A DNA stretch of 64,000 nt from Aliishimia sp963922415 (GTDB taxonomy: Bacteria; Pseudomonadota; Alphaproteobacteria; Rhodobacterales; Rhodobacteraceae), in the NCBI GenBank assembly GCA_963922415.1, contig CAWUIP010000006.1, positions 1 to 64,000 on the forward strand, written 5' to 3'. Below are positions 15,706-24,583 of the stretch, piece by piece. A program made the position numbers and the translations under genes. Position 1 is the stretch's first letter. Each line of letters opens with the position of its first letter. The notes below the pieces were generated by a model, which was not told the DNA's origin, ran no database searches, and was given only the letters and a program-made list of their open reading frames with translations.

Positions 15706-16533
15706 TCACTGTTTGAGAGTATGCAGTACCGTGCGGGTTGCCTCTACGATTGGGTCGTGGGTTTCCTTCAGGATTGCGACACGGTCAAAGCGGGCCGTAT
15801 CACGGTTTAGGGCCTGGCGCAGTTCAGCACCAAAGACCATGCGAAGCTCGGTACCGATATTGAACTTACAGATCGCTGTGTTGCGCGCCAGGTGCGCACG
15901 CTGCGCCACCGGTACGCCCGAGCCACCATGGATCACTAAGGGAAGGTCCGTTACGGCTTCAATCTCAGCGATACGCGCTTCGTCCAGCCGGCCTTCCTTG
16001 TTCTGCTGCAAATGCACATTGCCAACAGAGATTGCCATCGCATCCACGCCGCTGTCTCGTGCGAAGATCGCTGCATCCTCTGGATTGGTGCCGTCTGAGC
16101 TTTCGCCCCCCGAATACCCGACAAATCCGATCTCACCTTCACAGGAAATCCCGGCGGCATGCGCCATTTCGGCAATTTGAGCCGTTTCATCGATGTTTTG
16201 TGTCAGCGGTTTGCGAGAGCCATCATACATCAGCGAGGTGAACCCGCTGTCGAGCGCTTCTTTGCAGTCTTCGAAGGTATAGCCGTGGTCGAGATGCGCA
16301 ACGACCGGCACCGAGGCGGCTTCTGCCAAATGCCGGAACATCTTGCCCAAAATTGGCAAAGGTGTGTGTTCCCGGCAAGACGGGCCTGCTTGCAGGATCA
16401 CTGGCACACCTTCCGCTTCGGCCGCGGCCACATAGGCGCGCATGTCCTCCCAACCAAGAGTGACAAGCCCGCCAACAGCATAACCTTTTTCCAGTGCTGG
16501 TCTCAGCACATCCGACAGTGTGGCAAGTGTCAT
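15706..16533 (-). CDS. iolJ: Class II aldolase, 6-phospho-5-dehydro-2-deoxy-D-gluconate aldolase
   Basis: This is a 275-residue class II zinc aldolase of the FbaA/GatY/IolJ family. Metal and substrate motifs are visible: VPVVAHLDHGYTFEDCKEAL (metal His), SLMYDGSRKPLTQNI, ISCEGEIGFVGYSGGE, LPLVIHGGSGVP (second metal His) and KFNIGTELRM. In inositol breakdown IolJ splits the phosphorylated deoxy-ketogluconate into dihydroxyacetone phosphate and malonate semialdehyde. Its start overlaps the iolB stop by ATGA and it closes the iolD-iolC-iolB-iolJ operon, so the inositol role is favoured over fructose-bisphosphate or tagatose-bisphosphate cleavage. Many alphaproteobacteria use an aldolase domain fused to IolC; here the two are separate. 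Confidence 0.86.
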   Translation of the reverse strand: MTLATLSDVLRPALEKGYAVGGLVTLGWEDMRAYVAAAEAEGVPVILQAGPSCREHTPLPILGKMFRHLAEAASVPVVAHLDHGYTFEDCKEALDSGFTSLMYDGSRKPLTQNIDETAQIAEMAHAAGISCEGEIGFVGYSGGESSDGTNPEDAAIFARDSGVDAMAISVGNVHLQQNKEGRLDEARIAEIEAVTDLPLVIHGGSGVPVAQRAHLARNTAICKFNIGTELRMVFGAELRQALNRDTARFDRVAILKETHDPIVEATRTVLHTLKQ

Positions 16534-17366
16534 TTGAACTTCGCAATCATGTCCTTGATGCCCGGGATCGTTTCAATTTGGTAGGCATGGGTTGGCTGGA
16601 AATACTGAACGAGGCTGCGCTGCGTCAGGCCCCCCAAGATCGTAAAATAATACATTTCGTACCCCGGAAGTACGGCGCAAGGATGGTAGCCCGTGTCGAT
16701 ACAAATCGTCGACCCGTCCACGATGTGGTAGGCGTCACCGGGTTGTCCGTCCTCGCGTTGCAACATCTGGAGGCCGGAGCCCCAATTCGGTTTGAACCGA
16801 AAATTGTACGTCTCATCATGGCGCGTCTCATCGGGCAGACGATTGGTGTCGTGCTTATGGGAGGGAAAGCCGGACCAACCACCCTGCCCCACAGTGAACA
16901 ATTCGCTCACCAGGAGGCGGCCCACTTTGTCGTGCTGCTTTTGGCCCAGGATATGTTTGATCTTACGATGGGTTTTCGTATCGTCCGAGCCATATTGCAC
17001 CAAATCGTGTTCGCGCACGTCGAAGGGATCAAGCACCTTATCGTATTTGGCACCGGCAATAAACGTCTCGGTTTCCTCTGAAACGCAGACCAGTGTGACT
17101 TTTGCGCCAACAGGCACGTACACACCTTGCGGCTCACCATCCCAGACGTCTTCGCCGCGACCGCCAAGCTCAGGAAAGCGAACACCCTCGACGTCCACAT
17201 CAACGCTACCCGTGGCCGGCACAATGCAAGTTTCGTAGCCGGGAACTTGGTATTCGAATGCCTCGCCGCGCTTAAGTTTGACGATATTGAAATAGTTTAG
17301 CGGCACCGTTTCATTGTCGACGTCTACAATCGGCTTGTTTTGGTTGTCATAAGGGGCGAGATGCAT
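16530..17366 (-). CDS. iolB: 5-deoxy-glucuronate isomerase family protein (IolB, first copy)
   Basis: This is a 278-residue bicupin of the IolB family. The metal-binding cupin signature appears as FPSHKHDTNRLP followed by HDETYNFRFKP, and the C-terminal half contains GYHPCAVLPGYEMYYFTILG. IolB isomerises 5-deoxy-glucuronate to 5-dehydro-2-deoxy-gluconate before phosphorylation by IolC. The ATG at 17366 is preceded by GAAAGGA and leaves a 10-bp gap to iolC; a longer frame to 17480 lies inside iolC. It is clearly divergent from the second iolB at 25336-26145, for example an Asn replaces the second Tyr of the usual YY pair. The two copies may therefore act on different inositol isomers. Confidence 0.82.
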   Translation of the reverse strand: MHLAPYDNQNKPIVDVDNETVPLNYFNIVKLKRGEAFEYQVPGYETCIVPATGSVDVDVEGVRFPELGGRGEDVWDGEPQGVYVPVGAKVTLVCVSEETETFIAGAKYDKVLDPFDVREHDLVQYGSDDTKTHRKIKHILGQKQHDKVGRLLVSELFTVGQGGWSGFPSHKHDTNRLPDETRHDETYNFRFKPNWGSGLQMLQREDGQPGDAYHIVDGSTICIDTGYHPCAVLPGYEMYYFTILGGLTQRSLVQYFQPTHAYQIETIPGIKDMIAKFK

Positions 17367-17376
17367 GTTCGTCCTT

Positions 17377-18357
17377 TCAGGCCTCGGTCGGGCCAGGATG
17401 TTTTTCAAGGAAGGCGTCGAGTTGTGTCGTTGTCGGCATCGCGGGGGCGCAGCCAGGCTGGCTAACCACAATGGAGGCACATGCCGAGCCGCGCAAAACT
17501 GCCTCTTTCAGATCATAACCGTCAGCGACTGACGCCAGGACTCCAGCCAAAAAACTGTCCCCCGCGCCATTAGGTTTGACAGCAGTGACAGGAAAAATCC
17601 CAGTTCGGAACTCTTGGCCGTCAGCAAAGGTCAATGCGCCACCTTCGCCCATTTTGTAGATGACCAACTTACCCGCATCAGCGAGTTCTCGCGCCTTTGC
17701 CATACCTTTGTCGAAGCTGCCTGCCATGAAGCCGAATTCTTCATCATTTCCGACGATCATGTCACTTTCGGCTCCCGCGCGCGACAGCACGTCAGCGGCC
17801 ACGTCCGCAGAGGGCCAACTATACGGGCGATAGTCAATGTCGAAGATGATTGGCAAACCTGCGCTTGCGGCATTTTCGAAAGCGCGGAATGTTGCACTGC
17901 GCGACGGTTCTGCGGCGAACACGGTGCCAGCGGTGATAAGCGCCGAGAACTCGGAATAGTCGACCCGGTCCATATCGTCTTCTGTGACTTGGAAGTCGAC
18001 GGCACCGTTGCGGTAGATGACGTTCTGGAAGTCTTCAATGCAGCTTTCATAGACCGCCAAAGACAGGCGATACTCGCCGTCCAATACGCGGCAATTGGAC
18101 GTATCCACCCCATAGTGTTGCAACCGGTTAAGCGCAAAGCGTCCAACGGCATCGTCCGATACGGACGTGACAAGCGCCGCCTGACTGCCCAGCTTTACGA
18201 GCCCGGCGCAGATATTGGCCGATGATCCGCCAAGATCAGCACGGAACGTATCGGCGTATTCGCTTTTCGTACCTTGGGGGTCTGCAAAAAGGTCCATACC
18301 AGCACGCCCAAAGACGCCAAACCTGTTTCCCTTGATCCCGTTCAGCAGCATTGACAT
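17377..18357 (-). CDS. iolC: 5-dehydro-2-deoxygluconokinase
   Basis: This is a 326-residue PfkB-family sugar kinase. It has FGRAGMDLFADPQG and DLGGSSANICAGLVKLG at the start, FDIDYRPYSWPS in the middle, and the catalytic anion-hole motif PNGAGDSFLAGVL with the base Asp. IolC phosphorylates 5-dehydro-2-deoxy-gluconate with ATP. Unlike the long alphaproteobacterial form there is no C-terminal aldolase domain. The start at 18357 overlaps the iolD stop as TGATG and has GGAGAGG 6 bases upstream; a TTG one codon earlier is less likely. It is the second gene of the operon. Confidence 0.9.
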   Translation of the reverse strand: MSMLLNGIKGNRFGVFGRAGMDLFADPQGTKSEYADTFRADLGGSSANICAGLVKLGSQAALVTSVSDDAVGRFALNRLQHYGVDTSNCRVLDGEYRLSLAVYESCIEDFQNVIYRNGAVDFQVTEDDMDRVDYSEFSALITAGTVFAAEPSRSATFRAFENAASAGLPIIFDIDYRPYSWPSADVAADVLSRAGAESDMIVGNDEEFGFMAGSFDKGMAKARELADAGKLVIYKMGEGGALTFADGQEFRTGIFPVTAVKPNGAGDSFLAGVLASVADGYDLKEAVLRGSACASIVVSQPGCAPAMPTTTQLDAFLEKHPGPTEA

Positions 18358-20225
18358 CAAACGCCTCTCCGTTGCTTGTCACGTCCGCTTTCCCAGTCAA
18401 CATGCGCCTGGCGCACCTTGTCATTCTTCGTGATATGCGGGGTTCCGACTTCCCACCAGGCATGGCCGCCTTCTGTCCAGCCTTCGTAGGGATCAACTTT
18501 CATAACGATGACACTGGTTTTGTCACTCGCTTTCGCGCGTTTGAACGCTTCGGCAAGCTCCTTTGGATTGGCCACCGTTTCTGCCATCGCCCCCATGGAC
18601 GCGGCATGGGCTTCGAAATCCACTCCAAACGCTTCAGGCACCGTGGGCGCATCCGCGATAAGGTTGTTGAAGCTTTCATTGCCCACATTGTTTTGCAACT
18701 TGTTGATAACTGCAAAGCCACCATTATCAAGCACAAGCAGGATCATCTTCTTCTTGGTGAGAACCGAAGAATAGATATCTGAATTTAGCATCAGATAGGA
18801 CCCATCCCCGCAAAACGAAATGGTGTCACTGTTTGGTTCACGCTCCGACTGGGCAATCCGCGCGCCCCAAGCACCAGCGATTTCGTAGCCCATGCAGGAA
18901 AACCCGAACTCTACATCGACTGTGCCAACATCCAGCGTGCGCCAATTGGCGGTGACCTCGGCGGGCAGTCCGCCGGCGGCCGCCACGATCCGGTCGCGGG
19001 GGTCGCAAAGCGAATTCACGACGCCGATGGCTTGCGCATAGGAATTGGGGCGATTGTCATTGTAAGACACATTTTCAGCGACATATGCATCCCATTTGAC
19101 CCGCGCATCCCGCGCAAAACCTGTCCATGACGCAGGAGCGGTGTAGCCGCGCAGTGCGGTAGCAAGCACCCCGATTGAGAGCTTGGCGTCCCCTACGACT
19201 GGTAGAGACATGTGTTTACCAGCGTCATGCCGCGCGGCGTTGATCGAGATGAACCGGGCGTCCTTGGCAAATGCGGTCCAACTGCCTGTCGTAAAGTCCT
19301 GTAAGCGCGTGCCCACAGCCAAGATCACATCGGCCTGTTCGGCGATCGCATTGGCGCTGTCGGACCCTGTCACACCGATCGGGCCGATGTTCAGGTCATG
19401 GGTCGCAATCATGTTGGCCCGACCCGCGATGGTTTCGACCACCGGAATTTGATGCGTTTCGGCAAAGTTTGTCAGTTCGGCAACGGCTTGCGAATACTGC
19501 ACCCCACCGCCAGCGATGATCATTGGCCGTTTGGCCGATTTCAACAAAGCTGCGGCGTCCGCGATTTCGTCGACATCCGGCGCTTGGCGGCGGATGCGGT
19601 GTACCTTCTTTTCAAAAAAGATTTCGGGATAGTCATAGGTCCAGCCTTGTACGTCTTGTGGCAAACCCAAAAAAGTCGGTCCGCAATCGCCAGGGTCCAG
19701 CATGGTGGCGATGGCCGCCGGCAACGATTGGATGATCTGCGCTGGATGCGTAATTCTATCCCAATAGCGGGTGACCGGCTTGAAGGCGTCATTGGCGCCA
19801 AAAGTTGGATCGTTAAAGTTCTCCATCTGCTGCAAGACGGGATCAGGTAAGCGGCTTAGGAACGTATCACCGCACAACATAAGCATTGGTAAGCGGTTGG
19901 CATGGGCCAACGCCGCCGCGGTCACCAGATTGAGTGTGCCGGGTCCCGCACTTGCTGTGCAGAACATGAAGCGCTGCCGCAGCCATTGCTTGGCATAGCC
20001 GGCGGCCGCAAAGCCCATGCTCTGTTCGTTCTGACCGCGATACAGAGGAAGCGCCTCGCGATGGTCATAAAGCGCCTCGCCCAGACACGTCACGTTGCCA
20101 TGGCCAAAGATACCGAAGCCGCCCCCGCACAAGCGCATTTCGTCTCCATCCACCACGATGTATTGGTTCGCAAGCCACCGAATAATGGCCTGTGCCGTGG
20201 TCAGGGTAACCGTTTTTTCCGTCAC
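18357..20225 (-). CDS. iolD: 3D-(3,5/4)-trihydroxycyclohexane-1,2-dione hydrolase
   Basis: This is a 622-residue thiamine-diphosphate enzyme with the three acetolactate-synthase-like domains. The N-terminal domain carries the catalytic Glu in RGQNEQSMGFAAAGYAK and the AGPGTLNLVTAAALA loop. The C-terminal domain has the thiamine motif from GDGSYLMLNSDIYSS to LVLDNGGF. It hydrolytically opens the dione ring made by IolE. A GTG at 20225 is chosen because GGGGGAG stands 6 bases before it and the protein then begins TEKTVTLTTAQAI; the frame continues open to 20309, across the operator. It is the first gene of the minus-strand iol operon, divergent from the Gfo/Idh gene at 20340. Confidence 0.92.
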   Translation of the reverse strand: MTEKTVTLTTAQAIIRWLANQYIVVDGDEMRLCGGGFGIFGHGNVTCLGEALYDHREALPLYRGQNEQSMGFAAAGYAKQWLRQRFMFCTASAGPGTLNLVTAAALAHANRLPMLMLCGDTFLSRLPDPVLQQMENFNDPTFGANDAFKPVTRYWDRITHPAQIIQSLPAAIATMLDPGDCGPTFLGLPQDVQGWTYDYPEIFFEKKVHRIRRQAPDVDEIADAAALLKSAKRPMIIAGGGVQYSQAVAELTNFAETHQIPVVETIAGRANMIATHDLNIGPIGVTGSDSANAIAEQADVILAVGTRLQDFTTGSWTAFAKDARFISINAARHDAGKHMSLPVVGDAKLSIGVLATALRGYTAPASWTGFARDARVKWDAYVAENVSYNDNRPNSYAQAIGVVNSLCDPRDRIVAAAGGLPAEVTANWRTLDVGTVDVEFGFSCMGYEIAGAWGARIAQSEREPNSDTISFCGDGSYLMLNSDIYSSVLTKKKMILLVLDNGGFAVINKLQNNVGNESFNNLIADAPTVPEAFGVDFEAHAASMGAMAETVANPKELAEAFKRAKASDKTSVIVMKVDPYEGWTEGGHAWWEVGTPHITKNDKVRQAHVDWESGRDKQRRGV

Positions 20226-20291
20226 TTGATCGCTCCCCCGATGCAAGGATACCGATTGCCGCTTGCGCGAAATCTCAACCCAAGTTACAGC

Positions 20292-20310
20292 TTTTGCAAT
20301 CGGTTGCAAA
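20292..20310. promoter_or_regulatory. LacI-type operator between iolD and divergent dehydrogenase gene
   Basis: TTTTGCAATCGGTTGCAAA has a central CG flanked by near-symmetrical arms, the LacI-family operator layout. The identical 19-mer occurs at 32236-32254, and a degenerate copy lies before the LacI gene. It can control both divergent units. Confidence 0.82.
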
Positions 20311-20339
20311 CACTATCATCACCTGTTGGGAGAGCCGTC

Positions 20340-21443
20340 ATGAAGAGCATCGGCATCGGCATTGTCGGGGGTGGTTACATGGGCAAGGCACATGCCGTTG
20401 CCATGTCTGCAGTTGGTGCAGTGTTCGATACGAAATTGCGTCCTCGCCTGGAAATGGTGGCCGCTGCATCGCCGGAAAGCGCAGCGCGCTATTGTCGGCA
20501 ATTCGGCTTTTCGCGCGCGGCGGATGATTGGCGGCAGTTGATCGCCGATCCCGGCGTAGACGCCATCGTCATCGCGTCTCCACAGGACACGCACCGTGAC
20601 ATAGCCGAAGCGGCCTTTGCCGTGCAAAAGCCAGTGCTGTGTGAAAAACCGCTGGCGGACACGCTCGAAGACGCCCGCGCGATGGTCGATGCGGCGGAGG
20701 CATCTGGCGTCGTCAACATGGTTGGTTTCAACTACATTCGCACGCCCGCCAGCCAGTTTGTGCGCGCACTCTTGGCCGACGGCGCGATCGGTGACGTCAC
20801 GTGGTTTCGTGGCGAGCATACCGAAGACTTTCTCGCCGATCCCACGACAGCGCATTCTTGGCGCTGCGACGGTATGGCAAATGGCAACATGGGGGACCTT
20901 GCGCCGCATCCGATCAACGCCGCGCTCGCCCTCATGGGGCCGATTTCCGAGGTCATGGCCGAAATCGAGACAGTGCACGCCGCTCGCCCAGGCGGCGCGG
21001 TCACAAATGACGACCATGCCCAGATCATGTGCCGTTTTGCCAATGGAGTGAAGGGACACATCTATTCCAGTCGCGTCGCAACCGGGCGAAAAATGGGATA
21101 CGCCTATGAGATCCACGGCACAAACGGCGCGATCCGCTTCGATCAAGAAGACCAGAACGCAGTCTGGCTCTACCGTCGCGAAGGGTCCGAGGCGACACAA
21201 GGGTTTACTAAAATCCTGACGGGCCCAGCACATCCTGACTACGCGCCATTTTGCCAGGGCCCAGGGCATGGCACTGGCTATCAGGATCAGATCATTATCG
21301 AGGCCAAAGATTTCCTTGAGGCCATTGAAACAGGACACTCGGCTTGGCCCACTTTTCGCGACGGATTGGCCGTGGCCGAAGTGGTCGAAGCCGCTTTGAG
21401 ATCGGCGCAGACCGGGGCATGGACCCCGGTGGCGCACGTCTAA
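20340..21443 (+). CDS. Gfo/Idh/MocA-family oxidoreductase (inositol or sugar dehydrogenase)
   Basis: This is a 367-residue NAD(P)-dependent dehydrogenase. It has Rossmann motif GIGIVGGGYMGKAHAVAM, the conserved CEKPLADT with the catalytic Lys, and MGDLAPHPINAALAL as the substrate-side motif. The ATG at 20340 has GGGAGAG 6 bases upstream and the operator 30 bp upstream; an upstream extension of the frame runs across the operator and is rejected. It opens the plus-strand unit with iolE and another Gfo/Idh gene. It probably oxidises an inositol isomer or an inositol derivative; the canonical iolG is more likely the gene at 27305-28306. Confidence 0.84.
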   Translation: MKSIGIGIVGGGYMGKAHAVAMSAVGAVFDTKLRPRLEMVAAASPESAARYCRQFGFSRAADDWRQLIADPGVDAIVIASPQDTHRDIAEAAFAVQKPVLCEKPLADTLEDARAMVDAAEASGVVNMVGFNYIRTPASQFVRALLADGAIGDVTWFRGEHTEDFLADPTTAHSWRCDGMANGNMGDLAPHPINAALALMGPISEVMAEIETVHAARPGGAVTNDDHAQIMCRFANGVKGHIYSSRVATGRKMGYAYEIHGTNGAIRFDQEDQNAVWLYRREGSEATQGFTKILTGPAHPDYAPFCQGPGHGTGYQDQIIIEAKDFLEAIETGHSAWPTFRDGLAVAEVVEAALRSAQTGAWTPVAHV

Positions 21444-21457
21444 GGAGTCACGCAACA

Positions 21458-22351
21458 ATGACCATTCGCATCGGCAACGCGCCTTGTTCTTGGGGTGTCG
21501 AATTTGCCAAAGATCCACGCAATCCTGACTGGAAGACCGTGCTGAAAGAATGCGCCGAGGCCGGGTATAAGGGCATTGAACTTGGTCCGGTTGGATTTAT
21601 GCCGGAGGACCCTGTCGAACTGGGCGAGGCGCTCGACGCGTATGGGTTGGAACTGATTGGCGGCGTGGTCTTCCGCGCCTTTTATGATCCGGCACAGTGG
21701 GACGACGTGCTGGACGGGGCAAAGCGCACGTGCGAGGCGTTAAAGGCGCATGGCGCGGAGCACTTTGTTCTGATTGACTCAATTTCGCCGCGCCGCGCGC
21801 CCACCGCAGGCCGAGGTGCAGAGGCCGAACAAATGGACGGCTCAGAGTGGACGGCTTACCGTGACCGGATCGTGACCATCGCCAAGATGGGCGCCGAAGA
21901 CTACGGGCTTATCCCGGAATTGCATCCACATGCTGGTGGCTTCATGGACTTTGAGCCAGAGATTGAAAAGATCCTGCAAGACGTGGACGCCGACACTTTG
22001 AAGCTGTGCATAGATACCGGCCACTGCACTTATGCTGGCTTTGACCCAGTGACTTTCATGACACGTCACATGGATCGAATAACCTATGTTCACTTCAAGT
22101 CGACTGATGCCAAAGTAAAAGCAGACGCAATTGCCAATCGCACCGGGTTCTACGACGCTTGCGGTCAAGGCATTTTCTGTAACCTGTCCGAAGGCGAGGT
22201 CGACTTTCCCGCAGTGCGGCGACTGTTGCTTGAGAGTGGTTACGCAGGTTGGTGCACGATCGAACAGGATTGCGACCCTACACTAGATGTCTCGCCTATC
22301 GACGACGCGCGCGTGAACCGGGAATATCTTGAAACAATTGGCTTCACGTAA
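21458..22351 (+). CDS. iolE: Inosose dehydratase (TIM-barrel)
   Basis: This is a 297-residue xylose-isomerase-like TIM-barrel. It begins with the IolE-type start IRIGNAPCSWGVEF, and has metal-binding residues in LIPELHPHAGGFMDF (Glu, His), LCIDTGHCTYAG (Asp, His), ITYVHFKSTD and a final CTIEQDCDP (Glu). IolE removes water from 2-keto-myo-inositol to give the dione that IolD hydrolyses. AAGGAG stands 8 bases before the ATG, and the gap to the preceding gene is 14 bp. The context with iolD, iolC, iolB and iolJ supports the assignment. A general sugar isomerase/epimerase is the alternative. Confidence 0.82.
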   Translation: MTIRIGNAPCSWGVEFAKDPRNPDWKTVLKECAEAGYKGIELGPVGFMPEDPVELGEALDAYGLELIGGVVFRAFYDPAQWDDVLDGAKRTCEALKAHGAEHFVLIDSISPRRAPTAGRGAEAEQMDGSEWTAYRDRIVTIAKMGAEDYGLIPELHPHAGGFMDFEPEIEKILQDVDADTLKLCIDTGHCTYAGFDPVTFMTRHMDRITYVHFKSTDAKVKADAIANRTGFYDACGQGIFCNLSEGEVDFPAVRRLLLESGYAGWCTIEQDCDPTLDVSPIDDARVNREYLETIGFT

Positions 22352-22363
22352 GGATTGACGGCG

Positions 22364-23497
22364 ATGACAAAGCTGAAATGGGGTATGATCGGCGGCGGTG
22401 AAGGCAGTCAGATCGGACCGGCGCACCGCTTGGGCGCCCAAGCGGACGGTCTTTTTGAATTTACCGCAGGCGCATTGGACCACCGTCCGGATGCAGGACG
22501 CGAATACGCCCAGCGGCTGGGTGTGGCGCATGACCGTGCTTATGGCGACTGGCAAGATATGTTGGCGGGCGAAAAAAACCGCGACGACCCGATAGACCTT
22601 GTCACCGTGGCGACGCCAAACGCGACCCATTTCGAGATCACCAAGGCATTTCTCGAAGCAGGCTTTAACGTGCTGTGCGAAAAGCCCATGACCATGACCG
22701 TTGAGGAAGGCGAAGAGATCCTTCGCGTCGCGAAAGCGTCAGGAAAGATCTTGGCCGTGAACTACGCCTATTCCGCCTATCCGATGGTGCGCCAAGCACG
22801 CGCGATGGTGCGCGCAGGTGAGATTGGAAAAGTGCGCTTGGTTGTCACCAATTTCAGCCACGGCCACCACGGCGACGCAGCTGACGCGGACAACCCACGT
22901 GTGCGCTGGAGATACGATCCGGCTATGGCTGGGGTCTCCGGGCAATTCGCCGACTGCGGCATCCACGCGTTACACATGGCCAGCTTTATCTGCGACGACC
23001 AAGTCGAACGCCTAAGCGCTGATTTCGCCTCGGCGATCTCCAGCCGCGAACTGGAAGACGACGCCATGGTCAATTTCCGAATGTCAGGGGGGACAGTTGG
23101 GCGGCTGTGGACATCCTCGGTCGCCATCGGCCGTCAGCACGGGTTCGAGATCCAGGTCTTCGGTGAAACCGGAGGGTTAAAATGGCACGCCGAGCAACCG
23201 AACCAACTGATCTATACCGCCCTGGGCGGACGCACGCAGATCATCGAAAAGGGGGAAGCGGGCCTGCATGACGACGCAACACGGCTGTCACGCGTCGCCA
23301 TTGCCCATCCCGAAGGTTTCCCGTTAGCCGTCGCTAATATCTATTGCGACCTTGCGGATGCGATACGTGGAGAACATCGCGACGGTTTGCCCGGCGCAGA
23401 AGATGGCCTGCGCTCAATGGCTGCGGTGCACACGGCCGTGGCATCGGCGCGCGCGGGCGGCGCTTGGATGGATGCACGACCGCCCGTTTTCCGCTAA
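22364..23497 (+). CDS. Gfo/Idh/MocA-family oxidoreductase
   Basis: This is a 377-residue dehydrogenase with Rossmann motif KWGMIGGGEGSQIGPAHR, catalytic CEKPMTMTVEEG, and QFADCGIHALHMASFI at the substrate site. Its middle segment NYAYSAYPMVRQARAMVRAG is shared with the protein at 34444-35571, which identifies a distinct subfamily separate from IolG. The ATG at 22364 is preferred to a TTG at 22355 because AGGA then stands at a workable distance. It is the third gene of the plus-strand inositol unit, converging on the LacI gene. It may handle scyllo- or chiro-inositol, or a methylated inositol. Confidence 0.82.
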   Translation: MTKLKWGMIGGGEGSQIGPAHRLGAQADGLFEFTAGALDHRPDAGREYAQRLGVAHDRAYGDWQDMLAGEKNRDDPIDLVTVATPNATHFEITKAFLEAGFNVLCEKPMTMTVEEGEEILRVAKASGKILAVNYAYSAYPMVRQARAMVRAGEIGKVRLVVTNFSHGHHGDAADADNPRVRWRYDPAMAGVSGQFADCGIHALHMASFICDDQVERLSADFASAISSRELEDDAMVNFRMSGGTVGRLWTSSVAIGRQHGFEIQVFGETGGLKWHAEQPNQLIYTALGGRTQIIEKGEAGLHDDATRLSRVAIAHPEGFPLAVANIYCDLADAIRGEHRDGLPGAEDGLRSMAAVHTAVASARAGGAWMDARPPVFR

Positions 23498-23550
23498 GTT
23501 CGCGTACTCGGAGCCTGATCTTCTAAGCCTGATCCAATGACGCGCAGAGG

Positions 23551-24549
23551 TCAAACCTTGCGCCGCAGGGTTCCGCGTTCGATGACTTTGCAAGGGAATA
23601 GACGCGCCTTGGGCTCTCGGTCCGGCACGTCTAACGCGCTCGTGATCCTTTCAATCGACGCCTCGATAATGTTGGCGATGGGCTGATGTATCGTCGTAAG
23701 GTCGATGTTTTCCCAGCGGGCCATTTTCATATCGTTGAGCCCGATGACACCGACATCCTCCGGCACGGAAAGCCCGGCATCGGCAATTGCAGACATGGCC
23801 CCGATAGACAGCACGTCGTCACCGCAGAAATAAGCCTCGGCGGGCGTACTTCGCAAAAGCCGCTGCATCTCGGCGCGCCCCGCGTCAAAGGTATAGCCGT
23901 CAGCAAACGAACACGTGACCTCGATCCCGACCGCGCCCGTCAGGACATCGCGAAACCCGGCCAACCGGTCTTGGGTGGACGTAGCTGGTTCCGGCCCCCC
24001 CAAGAACGCAACGTTTTTGTACCCCCGCGCCAGCAACTCACGCGCGGCCATTCGGCCACATTCGAAGTTGTCGATCCCAACGATATCCACGTGCGGCTTT
24101 TCCGAAACACGGCCGAAACTGTGCACAACGGGCATGCCAGCATCGCGGAAGGCACGCGAAAACCCCGAAGGCAACGTCGATGAGGCGACGATCACGCCAT
24201 CCACTGAATACGCTCGCAGCATGCGAACCGAGTTCTCCGGGTCCGTTTCATCGGAAAGGTTGACAAGAAGCGGGCGTAATCCGCGTTCCTGCAGCCCCCG
24301 CGTGAACAAGTCGAACACCTCCAGAAAAAACGGGTTATGAAAGTTGTTCGACACCAATCCGATCATCTTCGTGCGCCCGGTGGTCAAAGAGGAGGCCAGC
24401 GCGTTGGGATGATATCCCAAATCGGACGCCGCCCGTTCGACCCGCGCCCGGGTCTTTTCTGAAACAGAGGCACCCGGCGTGAAGGTTCGCGACACCGCCG
24501 AGCGGGAAACTCCCGCGCGCTCGGCCACTTCCTTCAACGTGATCGCCAT
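23551..24549 (-). CDS. LacI-family repressor of inositol genes
   Basis: This is a 332-residue regulator with a LacI helix-turn-helix at residues 3-25 (TLKEVAERAGVSRSAVSRTF), the hinge helix ALASSLTTGRTKMIGLV, and a periplasmic-binding-protein-like sensor (VDGVIVASSTLP, DRLAGFRDVL, VPEDVGVIGLNDMKMARW). The ATG at 24549 has AAGGGA upstream. A degenerate copy of the iol operator lies about 12 bp before it, suggesting autoregulation, and identical perfect copies lie before the two iol operons. It should repress until an inositol-derived ligand binds. It faces the plus-strand unit and follows the minus-strand operon. Confidence 0.87.
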   Translation of the reverse strand: MAITLKEVAERAGVSRSAVSRTFTPGASVSEKTRARVERAASDLGYHPNALASSLTTGRTKMIGLVSNNFHNPFFLEVFDLFTRGLQERGLRPLLVNLSDETDPENSVRMLRAYSVDGVIVASSTLPSGFSRAFRDAGMPVVHSFGRVSEKPHVDIVGIDNFECGRMAARELLARGYKNVAFLGGPEPATSTQDRLAGFRDVLTGAVGIEVTCSFADGYTFDAGRAEMQRLLRSTPAEAYFCGDDVLSIGAMSAIADAGLSVPEDVGVIGLNDMKMARWENIDLTTIHQPIANIIEASIERITSALDVPDREPKARLFPCKVIERGTLRRKV

Positions 24550-24561
24550 TCTATCGTCCCT

Positions 24562-24577
24562 TTGAAACCGATTGCGC
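24562..24577. promoter_or_regulatory. Degenerate LacI-type operator before the lacI gene
   Basis: TTGAAACCGATTGCGC matches 13 of 16 positions of the reverse complement of the iol operator (TTGCAACCGATTGCAA) and keeps the central CG. It lies 13-28 bp upstream of the regulator's start codon. Confidence 0.6.
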
Positions 24578-24583
24578 CTTGTG

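Noticed and set aside
19902..20339. N-terminal extension of the Gfo/Idh gene
   Set aside because: The extra 146 codons lie antisense to iolD and cross the operator; the ATG at 20340 has a good ribosome site and the family start.
20319..21518. 399-codon minus-strand frame
   Set aside because: It is the antisense shadow of the Gfo/Idh gene.
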